From Clostridia bacterium (lineage in GTDB: Bacteria > Bacillota_A > Clostridia > Oscillospirales > CAG-272): DNA of 64,000 nt. Positions 35,639 to 43,514 of the stretch are shown here, in pieces. The DNA is taken from the NCBI GenBank assembly GCA_017468115.1, contig JAFUJS010000023.1, positions 1 to 64,000 on the forward strand. The letters run 5' to 3'. The notes beneath the pieces were generated by a model that made no database searches, was not told the DNA's origin, and saw only the letters and a list, made by a program, of their open reading frames with translations. Numbering within the stretch: the stretch's first letter is position 1; each line of letters begins with the position of its first letter. The position numbers were made by a program, and so were the translations under genes.

Positions 35639-36946
35639 TTATGCTATCTTTTTCAGTTGTCTATTTGCGTATGGCAGCCACTTTTTATAAACATAGTTTT
35701 CTATGTCCTCACTGGGCTTTTGGTTATGACCTGCATAGCATTGTAATATTTTGCGTTTCTGTAATGAATACTCAATTGTAACGAGGGGAGTGTCTGGATT
35801 ATCCTTGCTTCTTATGAAAAATATTAGTGTTTCCTCTCGTATAACCTTTTGGTCGTAATTCATTCTACCTACACAATGGTGCAAAGCTTCACCTTCGTTT
35901 ATTAAGTCTTGTGGACTCTTAGCAATAATACATAAAAATACGCCCTTACCGTTTTGTTGTAAAGGCGTATATTTTTCTGCTATTAGCTTAAATTTGTTGT
36001 AAAGCTCCTGTCTTGCTTTCTCGTCCTCTTCGGCTTTTCTTGTATGGTATTCATCAATTCGTATATCGTGCCATTTCTTAAAATCGTGTGGAAATCTATT
36101 TTTGTCTATGCTCATATCAATATTTAGATAATTGCAAGCCTTTAAATAGTCAAGGTATAATCTGTTGCTTATTCCTTGTTTACTAACATAATCAAAGTAT
36201 TTATTAAGGCAATCTTTGAATAGCTCTTTAATAGGTATATACGAATTATCGTTCAGTCCTTTCTTAGCTTCTTCATATACTTGAATTTCCTTTAAAGGTC
36301 TGTTTTTCTTAAATGCTTGCAATATAGTTGTTATGTAATAACGGTTAACTCTAATGTCTTCTGCATTTCTACCTAAAAAGCGTCTGAATTGTTTGTTTTC
36401 AGCCACTCTATCAAGGATTTGCTTACTTTTAACTAAGCTGCTAAGTCCTAATTTCAGTAAATATTCTGTTTGTGGATTGCTTTCATAAATTCTTAAATAC
36501 TCAATAATGTCTGTTCCTTGATATAGCTCATATGCGCTATATTTGTACTCACTGAATTTGTCAATAAATGATTTATTCACTATTGGAGCATAAGGATTAA
36601 AGTATTTATCTTCTGCCCATCCCCATTCCGTGTCCTCATACCATTTTGGGTATTTGGTTATGCCTTTATCGTACCAACCGGTTACATATCCACCTATGTA
36701 GAAATATGCCATATCCTTTACAAAGCATTTATCTGAGTGAACACCGTGTATTGCTACTTGCTTGCACATCCATTTTGTATGGTAATGCCTTACTGCTACT
36801 GTTACCTTTACAAGCTCACCGTCATTCTTAGTTAAGTATGCGTAATATCTTGTATTGCCTACAGGCTTTGAATTGAGTTTTTTATCAAGCTTCTTGATTT
36901 CTTTTTCTATGTACTTTGACATAGGCTTTATTTTCTCAATTAACAT
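35639..36946 (-). CDS. PcfJ-like protein
   Basis: This 435-residue protein matches the PcfJ family of conjugative plasmids and phages. The C-terminal core is diagnostic: GEALHHCVGRMNYDQKV, then an aromatic strand LIFFIRSKDNPDTPLVTIEY, then ILQCYAGHNQKPSEDI. The exact biochemical role of PcfJ is unknown. The upstream 200 residues are rich in Tyr and Lys. It starts immediately after the PcfK-like stop with GGAGGG ahead, so the pair is coupled. Confidence 0.82.
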   Translation of the reverse strand: MLIEKIKPMSKYIEKEIKKLDKKLNSKPVGNTRYYAYLTKNDGELVKVTVAVRHYHTKWMCKQVAIHGVHSDKCFVKDMAYFYIGGYVTGWYDKGITKYPKWYEDTEWGWAEDKYFNPYAPIVNKSFIDKFSEYKYSAYELYQGTDIIEYLRIYESNPQTEYLLKLGLSSLVKSKQILDRVAENKQFRRFLGRNAEDIRVNRYYITTILQAFKKNRPLKEIQVYEEAKKGLNDNSYIPIKELFKDCLNKYFDYVSKQGISNRLYLDYLKACNYLNIDMSIDKNRFPHDFKKWHDIRIDEYHTRKAEEDEKARQELYNKFKLIAEKYTPLQQNGKGVFLCIIAKSPQDLINEGEALHHCVGRMNYDQKVIREETLIFFIRSKDNPDTPLVTIEYSLQKRKILQCYAGHNQKPSEDIENYVYKKWLPYANRQLKKIA

Positions 36947-37699
36947 TTAGCATCCCTCCAAATCATCACCGAATATTTCATATAGCTTAGCTGCTATTTC
37001 AATATCAAATTCGTATTGTTCAATTACCTCTCCCGTTTCCTTATCAATGTTTATTACAGGGGTTTTAGAGGCGTATTTTGGCTCTTTTTCGAGTATATAC
37101 TCATAGATGTCCTGTATGTTTTTATCTACGCTTAAATCGTGCTCATACTCAAATTCGTATTGTCTTAATATTCCTGTATTTGTCATAGTGCCGGCATAGA
37201 TAATTCCGTTTTCATAGCCTATATGTAGATAATCACCACTTGGGAAAGTAATAATATTTGATTTTAGGGTTTCTAATGGATTTTTAGGAGTTAGCACATC
37301 CTCTATACCTTCAAACATAGAGATTACCTCACCTACATTTGATTTTGGTTTAGGTTCTACTTTTATTTCTTGCTTTTTAACAGCTAGCTTGTATTCAGTG
37401 CCATCCTCGTTGTAGAGTATTCCTTCTATGCTATCCTCTTGGAAGTAGTGAATTAACCATCCAAATACAATAGCATCCTCAACCATAGTACATTTTGCTC
37501 CCTGTTCAGCTTGCTTTTTAGCTTCTTCGGCTGCATAGCTCATAAATGTTTCAAGTGTCTTCTTGCTTATTAAGGTTTTACCGTCCTTAACTATTTTGAC
37601 ACCGTTATTTATCTTATCAATTAGTGTTTCACTTGCATTTTCTTCTAAATATGCTTTCAGTAGCTCTTGTTCTTTTGTTTTGGTTTCTAATATTATCAT
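36947..37699 (-). CDS. PcfK-like protein
   Basis: This 250-residue protein is the usual partner of PcfJ. The N-terminal part fits the PcfK family (LLKAYLEENASETLIDKINNG, AKCTMVEDAIVFGWLIHYF). The C-terminal part is extra, ending in an acidic region with INIDKETGEVIEQYEFDIE. GGAG precedes the ATG. Its function is unknown beyond association with plasmid transfer regions, and no relaxase or type IV secretion genes are near. Confidence 0.75.
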   Translation of the reverse strand: MIILETKTKEQELLKAYLEENASETLIDKINNGVKIVKDGKTLISKKTLETFMSYAAEEAKKQAEQGAKCTMVEDAIVFGWLIHYFQEDSIEGILYNEDGTEYKLAVKKQEIKVEPKPKSNVGEVISMFEGIEDVLTPKNPLETLKSNIITFPSGDYLHIGYENGIIYAGTMTNTGILRQYEFEYEHDLSVDKNIQDIYEYILEKEPKYASKTPVINIDKETGEVIEQYEFDIEIAAKLYEIFGDDLEGC

Positions 37700-37753
37700 T
37701 TCAATTCTCCTTTATTTTCTCATGTAAATTAAAAAAGCCCTTCTAACCATTAG

Positions 37754-37975
37754 TCAGAAAGGTACATCCTTTTGAGCCATTACAGCTTCATATTTTGTTA
37801 TGGGTACTATTTTCCATAGAGCATTTTTCATTAAGCTTCGTTTTTCACCAAGTCTGATGATTTTTCGCTTTTGGTATAGGCTAATTAGCTTTATTGCATA
37901 ATCCTTTGAGTAGCAATAGTTCATTAACCTATACTTAGCATCAATTTTAGTTTTTCTAAGTAGCTTATATGTCAT
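37754..37975 (-). CDS. Small basic protein of the ArdA operon
   Basis: A 73-residue basic protein, not recognised. It starts 5 bp after the ArdA-like stop with AAGGAGAT at good distance, so it is very likely translated. Lys and Arg are abundant (KLLRKTKIDAKYRLMNYC, YQKRKIIRLGEKRSL), which suggests nucleic-acid contact. A hairpin with a T-run at about 37728-37752 ends the unit. Confidence 0.65.
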   Translation of the reverse strand: MTYKLLRKTKIDAKYRLMNYCYSKDYAIKLISLYQKRKIIRLGEKRSLMKNALWKIVPITKYEAVMAQKDVPF

Positions 37976-37979
37976 ATTG

Positions 37980-38525
37980 CTATCTCCTTATTTCGATTAT
38001 TCCGTCAGAGTATTCTTCAAAACCGTCAAATCTTAAATCTCTGCCATATGCTTCATAGTCGATATAGTTTTCAATATAGCTGGGTATTTCATAGCAGCAA
38101 ACCTCGTGTATCATATGGTATGCCAAATCCTCAAAGTCCATTTTGGGATAGAGTATTATATCATCATCCCATCTGTACCCATAATTACTTACGAGTTCTT
38201 CCCAATCGCTAAAGCTTCTAACCTCAAGATATGCTTCAAATACCTCATATTTGTATGAGTCATTTAAAATACCTGAGTCATTAAGTGTTTCAAAAAGTCT
38301 TTGTGGGTGCATATAGTCCCAATTTGCACAATTACTTGGTATGCCTTCAATGTCTTGGATAAATAGCTCTTCATCAATGCCATTAAAGATAAATCCTTGA
38401 TTGGCAAGCTCTTCTTCAATTTCTTCCCAATCGTTATATGCTGACAAGTCAAGCCATTTTGAGCCTAAAGCTCTTTCGTTACATTCTGTGTAAGAACCCC
38501 ATGAGCCTACTACAATACTAATCAT
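37980..38525 (-). CDS. ArdA-like antirestriction protein
   Basis: ArdA proteins mimic B-form DNA and block type I restriction enzymes, helping incoming plasmids. ATG 38525 (MISIVVGSWGSYTECNERALGS) is chosen because AGGAGAT lies ahead. The 181 residues are strongly acidic throughout, with the family start YTECNERALGSKWLDL, LAN-type loops, LFIQDIEGI and YEVFEAYLEVRSFSDWEEL. It overlaps a 35-codon gene upstream. The fit is by pattern, not alignment. Confidence 0.78.
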   Translation of the reverse strand: MISIVVGSWGSYTECNERALGSKWLDLSAYNDWEEIEEELANQGFIFNGIDEELFIQDIEGIPSNCANWDYMHPQRLFETLNDSGILNDSYKYEVFEAYLEVRSFSDWEELVSNYGYRWDDDIILYPKMDFEDLAYHMIHEVCCYEIPSYIENYIDYEAYGRDLRFDGFEEYSDGIIEIRR

Positions 38526-38625
38526 TTTCTTTAATCTCCTTGTTTTCGTAATATTCTGTTTCTGTTGCATATTCAATACCGGTTGTTATGTCAAGCCAAC
38601 CGTAGCTTGTTTTGATTAAATTCAT
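38518..38625 (-). CDS. 35-residue protein overlapping ardA
   Basis: A short frame from ATG 38625 to TAG 38518, product MNLIKTSYGWLDITTGIEYA followed by an acidic tail. A GAGAGG site lies 9 bp ahead, and the stop overlaps the ArdA start (ATGATTAG). It abuts the 86-residue gene upstream, so four genes form an unbroken chain. Function unknown; the acidic content recalls its neighbour. Confidence 0.55.
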   Translation of the reverse strand: MNLIKTSYGWLDITTGIEYATETEYYENKEIKEND

Positions 38626-38636
38626 AAAGCTACCTC

Positions 38637-38897
38637 TCATTCAAAATCGTCAATATTGATTTTTTCGTAGTCAATACCATATTCAAAATACAAAAAACCG
38701 TTACTATCAGTTAAGAGGTCATAAGTTGTAACGCTTATTCTACCTCTATTGCTAATAGCAACGGTTATTTCATTTTTGCTTGTATCAATGGCTACGATAT
38801 TGAAGGTAATGAACACCTCCCCATCGTAAAGTTGAAATTCAGAAAGATAATACTTATTGAATTTCTTTGATTTTTCAATTTTCTTTTGCTTTTTCAT
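38637..38897 (-). CDS. Small accessory protein, first gene of the ArdA operon
   Basis: An 86-residue protein with a Lys-rich start (MKKQKKIEKSKKFNKYYL) and a beta-rich body ending in acidic residues. I recognise no family. It is the first gene of the minus-strand unit and lies about 50 bp downstream of the long inverted repeat at 38951-39096, which therefore falls in its promoter or leader region. Confidence 0.6.
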   Translation of the reverse strand: MKKQKKIEKSKKFNKYYLSEFQLYDGEVFITFNIVAIDTSKNEITVAISNRGRISVTTYDLLTDSNGFLYFEYGIDYEKINIDDFE

Positions 38898-38950
38898 AGG
38901 ACTTTACCTACCTTTCATATTTATTTTTTACCTTTCGGCAGAGTCAAAAA

Positions 38951-39096
38951 AGCACAGGTGGAGTTTATATGCTTATCACTTTTTAGTACCAAAACAGATG
39001 TCAACAGAAAAAAAGAAAAAATATTGCACTAAATCCTTGTATTTCAAAGGCTTAATGCAATATTTTTTCTCTGTTTACATCTGCGACACCTGTGCT
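38951..39096. repeat. Long inverted repeat upstream of the ArdA operon
   Basis: The outer arms AGCACAGGTG / CACCTGTGCT (38951-38960, 39087-39096) enclose long inner arms at 38995-39028 and 39056-39083. The inner arms open CAGATGT(C/A)AACAG and end AAAAAATATTGCA next to the loop. The plan (outer arm, middle arm, AATATTGC arm) resembles the repeat at 26437-26552. Confidence 0.8.
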
Positions 39097-39137
39097 AAAA
39101 TAGACTCGGGCGGAAGGTAAATATGACAGATAATAAA

Positions 39138-39166
39138 TTGACTCTTAAATTGTTTTGTGATATAAT
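39138..39166 (+). promoter_or_regulatory. Promoter of the 187-residue gene
   Basis: TTGACT (39138-39143), 17 bp, TATAAT (39161-39166). Confidence 0.8.
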
Positions 39167-39184
39167 TAATATGAGGTGATAATA

Positions 39185-39748
39185 ATGGCAATTTTAGATT
39201 ATAACAGCAATATAATGGAGCTTTTTGCTCAAAAAACAATTTCTTTATCATATAATAGCATTTATTCAACATTCGATTGGAATAAAAAAGCCGATGATTT
39301 TGATTTTACCAGCCCAGACAAAAAAATCGCCCTTGAAGTAGTTTCTATAATTCCCGAAAATAATATAGAAGCGTCTAAATATGAAAAGGTGCTTGCTAAA
39401 GGTAAAAAACCTACTTCTAAAAAAATAAAAATGGCTAAGATTGACACAAGTGGATCTTTGATATCTCACTATGGCGGTAGCATGATAGAAATTAGGAAAG
39501 CGTTCATAAAAGCCATAGAAACAAAGCACGAAAAAGCACTAAAGCGTCTAATAAAGTATGATGTTTATGAGTTATGTATTTGTACTGATGATGGTGCTTT
39601 ATTTGACAGTGATTTGTCGTTTGATTTTTTGCTTGAATCTAAAATTTTACCGAAAGCTTGTTTTTCTAGAATTTTCATAATTACTAGTGCACATTTTTTC
39701 GTTATAGAAAATTCCACAATCACGGAATTCAAACGAATAATATCTTAA
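39185..39748 (+). CDS. Unrecognised 187-residue protein
   Basis: The start is ATG 39185 with GAGGTGAT ahead; an in-frame GTG nine bases earlier lies in that site. The middle has DFDFTSPDKKIALEVVSI, which loosely recalls a nuclease-type strand pair (Asp then Glu), but the third catalytic Lys of PD-(D/E)XK enzymes is not in place, so I do not assign it. There is no membrane or signal segment. It is monocistronic, with its own consensus promoter, divergent from the ArdA unit and at the edge of the repeat-rich gap. Confidence 0.65.
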   Translation: MAILDYNSNIMELFAQKTISLSYNSIYSTFDWNKKADDFDFTSPDKKIALEVVSIIPENNIEASKYEKVLAKGKKPTSKKIKMAKIDTSGSLISHYGGSMIEIRKAFIKAIETKHEKALKRLIKYDVYELCICTDDGALFDSDLSFDFLLESKILPKACFSRIFIITSAHFFVIENSTITEFKRIIS

Positions 39749-39825
39749 AAGAAAAGGATGAAGTTTTTAGTTTCATCCCTTAATTTATACAGTTCGACAC
39801 TTTAATACTATAGTTCACCAAAACA

Positions 39826-39856
39826 AGAAAGACACCATTTCGGTGTCTTTTTTTGT
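39826..39856 (+). terminator. Terminator beyond the 187-residue gene
   Basis: AGACACC / GGTGTCT with loop ATTTC, then a T-run. Confidence 0.8.
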
Positions 39857-40520
39857 TTTTGCCACCCGTACGCTCATCGACCTATCTTCAAAATGCACTC
39901 GCATTTTGAATTGGGTTCGCATTTCTGACGAAAGCCGTTGTCAGCTTGCTAGCAAAAGTACGGGGATTTCCAACTTTTTTGCGGACAGTCGGGGACGCCT
40001 GTCCCTACATTTGGGGACGCATTGTATGCCCTTTCGTTTCGTGTCGAAACATTTAAGGAAAGGGCATCTTCCCGTACAAATTTTTGATAGCCTTGCTTAG
40101 CAAAAATTTGCTTGTTCGCTCTCGCATTATTGGGCGAATTGAATTCGCATTTTCGGCTAAAGCCGATGTAGGGGTCCTCAAAACGAAGCATGAGTTTTGG
40201 GGTTCTCGTGTAGCTCGCTCACAAGAGGATAGACGAAAATATTGCCGTTAGGCATTCTTCCCGTACGGTTACCTCGAATTTTCGTATGCTCCCTGCTTTA
40301 CGAAAATTTGCTTGTTAGCACTTGCTTTTCGACGGCAGCAAGCCACCGCCCTACAGATTGGGGTTCGCTACTAATGCTCCCTTGGGAGCCTTCCCGCTTG
40401 CTCTTGCTTGCAAGAGTACGGGTTGTTTTTATTCTTCGCGGAGACACAGAACCGTCCCCTGTCTCCGCTGTCTCCCGTGTTGACTGGAGATTCGTTGTAT
40501 ACCCTTTTGTTTTGTGAAAA
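39857..40520. repeat. Interspersed non-coding repeat block A
   Basis: Contains module 1 (GCGGACAGTCGGGGACGCCT... near 39980-40028) and module 2 (CGGCAGCAAGCCACCGCC... near 40309-40425). A third module related to module 1 (GGAGACACAGAACCGTCCCC... near 40439-40509) is also present. Modules 1 and 2 recur at 42168-42342. ORFs over them share the frame product FFADSRGRLSLHLGTHCM and are not credible genes. Confidence 0.8.
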
Positions 40521-40561
40521 AATGGGAAAATCGCTAATTTTACACACGTCCCACGATTTTT

Positions 40562-41914
40562 TCAAATTACTATCTCTATATTTTTCTCTTTCCCGCGCGA
40601 TAGGTGGACAGCTTTTGTGGTTGTTTTTCCATTTGCAGTTATTGTTATCTCATACTCTCCATAAAAGCCTCTGAGCTCTACTTTACCGTTTGTAGTAGTA
40701 GCATCAAGATTTGTACGCCATTTTTTGTTTATTAGATTGTAAAGAGCTTTATATGCGGGCTTTTGGGTCATATCAAAACGAAGCAGTCCACCATAATAGA
40801 TATTCTCACCTATTGTCATATTTCCTTGAGACTCACGGATTTTTTCCGGTACTTTATTGGGATTGTGTATGTATGCATAACCATCTATCATATTCCAATA
40901 AATAATTTGTTCCATTTTTGGATGAGAAAACCACACCGTGTAAAGATATTCAATAAGCTTTGCCTGTATTTCTTCGTCAAGAGGGTCATTTGAATAGGCA
41001 GGGATTGTTATTTCTGTAATTTGTAGATAATCTACAAGATTGGAATATAGGTTCATTTGATTATATAGATGAACGGGATTATATAGCTTCTTAGACCTTT
41101 CAAGCTCCTCTTCCTTTGAGTAAAACATATGGAATTGCATTCCCATAGCATCTATTCGTGCACCTTTAAGTTTTGTTGCCTCGGTATATGCATAGTAGGG
41201 TGCTACACACTTGCACTCGTAAAGCCACGCCTCGCCAGTGCCCTCATTTATAGCGAGCTGATTATTTGGAAAATATTTGTCGGCGGTTTTGTATGCCCAT
41301 TCAAGAAACGACGGGTGCGTGTAGAATTCAGTAACGCCCTCGCCCCAGTACATTTCATTAGTAACCTCAATGGTACGTATTTTGCTTGCATATCTTTCAG
41401 AAATTTCTCCAAATCTACGCTCAAGCTCCACCTTCACGATATCTATTGGTGCTCCCTTTAGCCAAAGAGGGTATGTTTGGTCATAGGCTAACCCATGCTC
41501 ACGAGGCTCAATGCCATTATTTTCGCAATATTCTATACACAAATCAATAGGCGGGCGACGGTAAAATTTATAAGAGTCCTTTGCATAGCGCTGTTGTCCC
41601 CTTATTTCCTCAATTGCATTCCAATAAAATGGCAAAGTCGCCATATTGAATACATTTTTAAAGTAGTCTTTGTATAAACAGTTTTTCTCCTCTGTTTCAA
41701 GTTCGTCAAGCATGAACAAGTTAGCACCGAATCTAAAATCGTGCTGTATTTGCTTTACCTCTATTTTTGCGTTGGGTACAATATTCCCATTTTTATCAAC
41801 AACTGTAATTGTCATATCGCCCTTGCGATATTTTTCTATATTGGGATATATTGTTTTTTCAAAAAACTCCTTGTTGCTCTCGAATTCTTTTAATACCAAG
41901 CTTCTGTCGCTCAT
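40562..41914 (-). CDS. GH10-type endo-beta-1,4-xylanase
   Basis: This is a predicted xylan-cleaving enzyme without a signal peptide, so it would be intracellular. ATG 41914 (MSDRSLVLKEF) has AAGGAG ahead. An N-terminal beta domain (ITVVDKNGNIVPNAKIEV) leads into a GH10-like barrel, with acid/base E187 in IEVTNEMYW and nucleophile E301 in QITEITIP. A small beta domain closes the 450 residues (YGEYEITITANGKTTTK). It has its own promoter and is separated from the other hydrolases by repeat block B. Confidence 0.88.
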   Translation of the reverse strand: MSDRSLVLKEFESNKEFFEKTIYPNIEKYRKGDMTITVVDKNGNIVPNAKIEVKQIQHDFRFGANLFMLDELETEEKNCLYKDYFKNVFNMATLPFYWNAIEEIRGQQRYAKDSYKFYRRPPIDLCIEYCENNGIEPREHGLAYDQTYPLWLKGAPIDIVKVELERRFGEISERYASKIRTIEVTNEMYWGEGVTEFYTHPSFLEWAYKTADKYFPNNQLAINEGTGEAWLYECKCVAPYYAYTEATKLKGARIDAMGMQFHMFYSKEEELERSKKLYNPVHLYNQMNLYSNLVDYLQITEITIPAYSNDPLDEEIQAKLIEYLYTVWFSHPKMEQIIYWNMIDGYAYIHNPNKVPEKIRESQGNMTIGENIYYGGLLRFDMTQKPAYKALYNLINKKWRTNLDATTTNGKVELRGFYGEYEITITANGKTTTKAVHLSRGKEKNIEIVI

Positions 41915-41980
41915 TTTCAACTCCTTCAATGGCGTCTATCAAAATACAAATATAGCCAAATTGAAACTTCTTTTTTTCTA

Positions 41981-42009
41981 ATTATATCATTCAGTTAAAT
42001 AAAAGTAAA
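41981..42009 (-). promoter_or_regulatory. GH10 promoter
   Basis: Read leftwards: TTTACT (42009-42004), 17 bp, TATAAT (41986-41981). Confidence 0.8.
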
Positions 42010-42095
42010 TATTTTAACTCAATTCCCATATTGTTTTTTATTTAATAGTCAAATATAGTTTTTCAATTAAAGTTGGTATCAGTTCACCAAAAACA

Positions 42096-42127
42096 AAAAG
42101 ACAGGTTTCACACCTGTCTTTTTGTTT
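42096..42127. terminator. Bidirectional terminator downstream of the esterase
   Basis: AAAAAGACAGGT / ACCTGTCTTTTT with a short loop. Confidence 0.85.
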
Positions 42128-42345
42128 TTGACAACCCTTACGGTTTGCGTAGCCCACTCAAAATTCGCTTGTTCGCACTCGCTTTTCGGCGGCAGCAAGC
42201 CACCGCCCTACAGATTGGGGTTCGCAACTAATGCTCCCTTGGGAGCATTCCCGCTTGCTCTCGATTACGAGAGTACGGGTCTTGCTAACTTTTTTGCGGA
42301 CAGTCGGGGACGCCTGTCCCTACATTTAGGAACGCATTGTATGGC
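42128..42345. repeat. Interspersed non-coding repeat block B
   Basis: Holds module 2 (about 42168-42280) and module 1 (about 42287-42342) in the order opposite to block A, right beside the terminator. Module 2 begins CTTGTTCGCACTCGCTTTTC; module 1 includes TTTTTTGCGGACAGTCGGGG. The copies are about 90% identical to block A by eye. Confidence 0.8.
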
Positions 42346-42432
42346 TTGCCGTTCCCTGTATTCCTGTCTATTCTAGGATGAAAATAGAGCCTGACTTTTA
42401 CATCAAGCTCTATGTACTAGTATGAAATTTGA

Positions 42433-43449
42433 CTATTTTTTATGTTGTGCGCTTTTTAGATACTTGTGTACAATCGGCCAAGCGTCATCGGCATAGAATC
42501 TATGTCCGCCGTTTCCTTTGACAAGTGTGCAGCGATTGCCTTGTCCAGACAATTCATAAGCCTGCTTTCCTTTTTCAAATACCTGCTCGGCGCCAAACAA
42601 TGGAAAGATTTTATCGCTGTTTCCAGACACCTGAATAAAATACTTTGGATATGCCATTGCCATAAGATCGCCCATATCAAAATATTCCGATATTTTCGGC
42701 ACGTAATTGCAGGAGCAATGAGTCATTGCACCGATGGAATCCTTAAACGTACACATTGCGCACGAGGGCATTGCCAGAGTGATTCTATCCTCCAAGGCTG
42801 AAACATACACCGTGGCTGTGCCGCCACCGGAGTTTCCCATACAGCAAATATTTTTTGTATCAATTCGATCGCTAAACTCGGATTCAATTACATCAATCAG
42901 TCTTGAAACATCCCACACACGTTCACCTATAGTTGTTCTTCCCAGAATAAGCGCTGTCATAGTTGACTCGTAGCATCTCGGTCCGTTTTCGTTTCCGCCA
43001 CACTCGCCAAAGTTTCTCTGCTCTAACGAAATTGCCGCAAAGCCCTCTTTGACCGCTCTTATACAAAAATCTCGGTCGCCTTCGCTTATGGATTTTTCAT
43101 CCCCATCGAATTTAGCTCTGCCTAAGGAAACGTGCATTCCCGTGGAGTGCCCTTGAAGACAGATCATCAACGGTGGCTTTTCGACCCCATCAGGAAGCAA
43201 CAGATGGCAGGGCACACGATAGCCTGCCTCACTTTGATAGGTAAAACGAATCTCCGTTGCCCCATCTATTTTCTTTTGGTATTCCACACACAGCTCAGGA
43301 TTTACTTTTTCAAACTTGTCCATGCCCAGAAGCTGTGACAGCTTATTCCTTGCTATACTCTTCCATTCTTGAAAGTCGCCGCCATCATAGGACATTGACG
43401 GAGTAATCCTTTGCATCAATTCCTTATTGTGTTCATAAGCTGATTTCAT
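42433..43449 (-). CDS. Alpha/beta-hydrolase esterase (acetylxylan-esterase-like)
   Basis: This serine hydrolase has 338 residues and no signal peptide. ATG 43449 (MKSAYEHNKELM) fits the GAAGGG site better than earlier in-frame starts. The nucleophile elbow is CCMGNSGGGTATVY, the oxyanion-side strand is LMICLQGHSTGMH, and the likely catalytic His is in GNGGHRFYADDAW. It resembles the abhydrolase_7 group that includes acetylxylan esterases. It lies 66 bp after the GH3 gene, so deacetylation of hemicellulose fragments is a reasonable role. Confidence 0.82.
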   Translation of the reverse strand: MKSAYEHNKELMQRITPSMSYDGGDFQEWKSIARNKLSQLLGMDKFEKVNPELCVEYQKKIDGATEIRFTYQSEAGYRVPCHLLLPDGVEKPPLMICLQGHSTGMHVSLGRAKFDGDEKSISEGDRDFCIRAVKEGFAAISLEQRNFGECGGNENGPRCYESTMTALILGRTTIGERVWDVSRLIDVIESEFSDRIDTKNICCMGNSGGGTATVYVSALEDRITLAMPSCAMCTFKDSIGAMTHCSCNYVPKISEYFDMGDLMAMAYPKYFIQVSGNSDKIFPLFGAEQVFEKGKQAYELSGQGNRCTLVKGNGGHRFYADDAWPIVHKYLKSAQHKK

Positions 43450-43514
43450 GCTTAACATCCCTTCTATGACAAATTTAACACTCAATGTGTGGGCTTTCTA
43501 CAAGCGATTACTGC

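Noticed and set aside
39843..40100. ORF reading FFADSRGRLSLHLGTHCM
   Set aside because: The same product arises in 42122-42376 because both lie on a non-coding repeat module; no SD and no independent support.
39857..40520. CRISPR array
   Set aside because: The repeats are long, few, unequal and not regularly spaced; no cas genes occur anywhere in the window.
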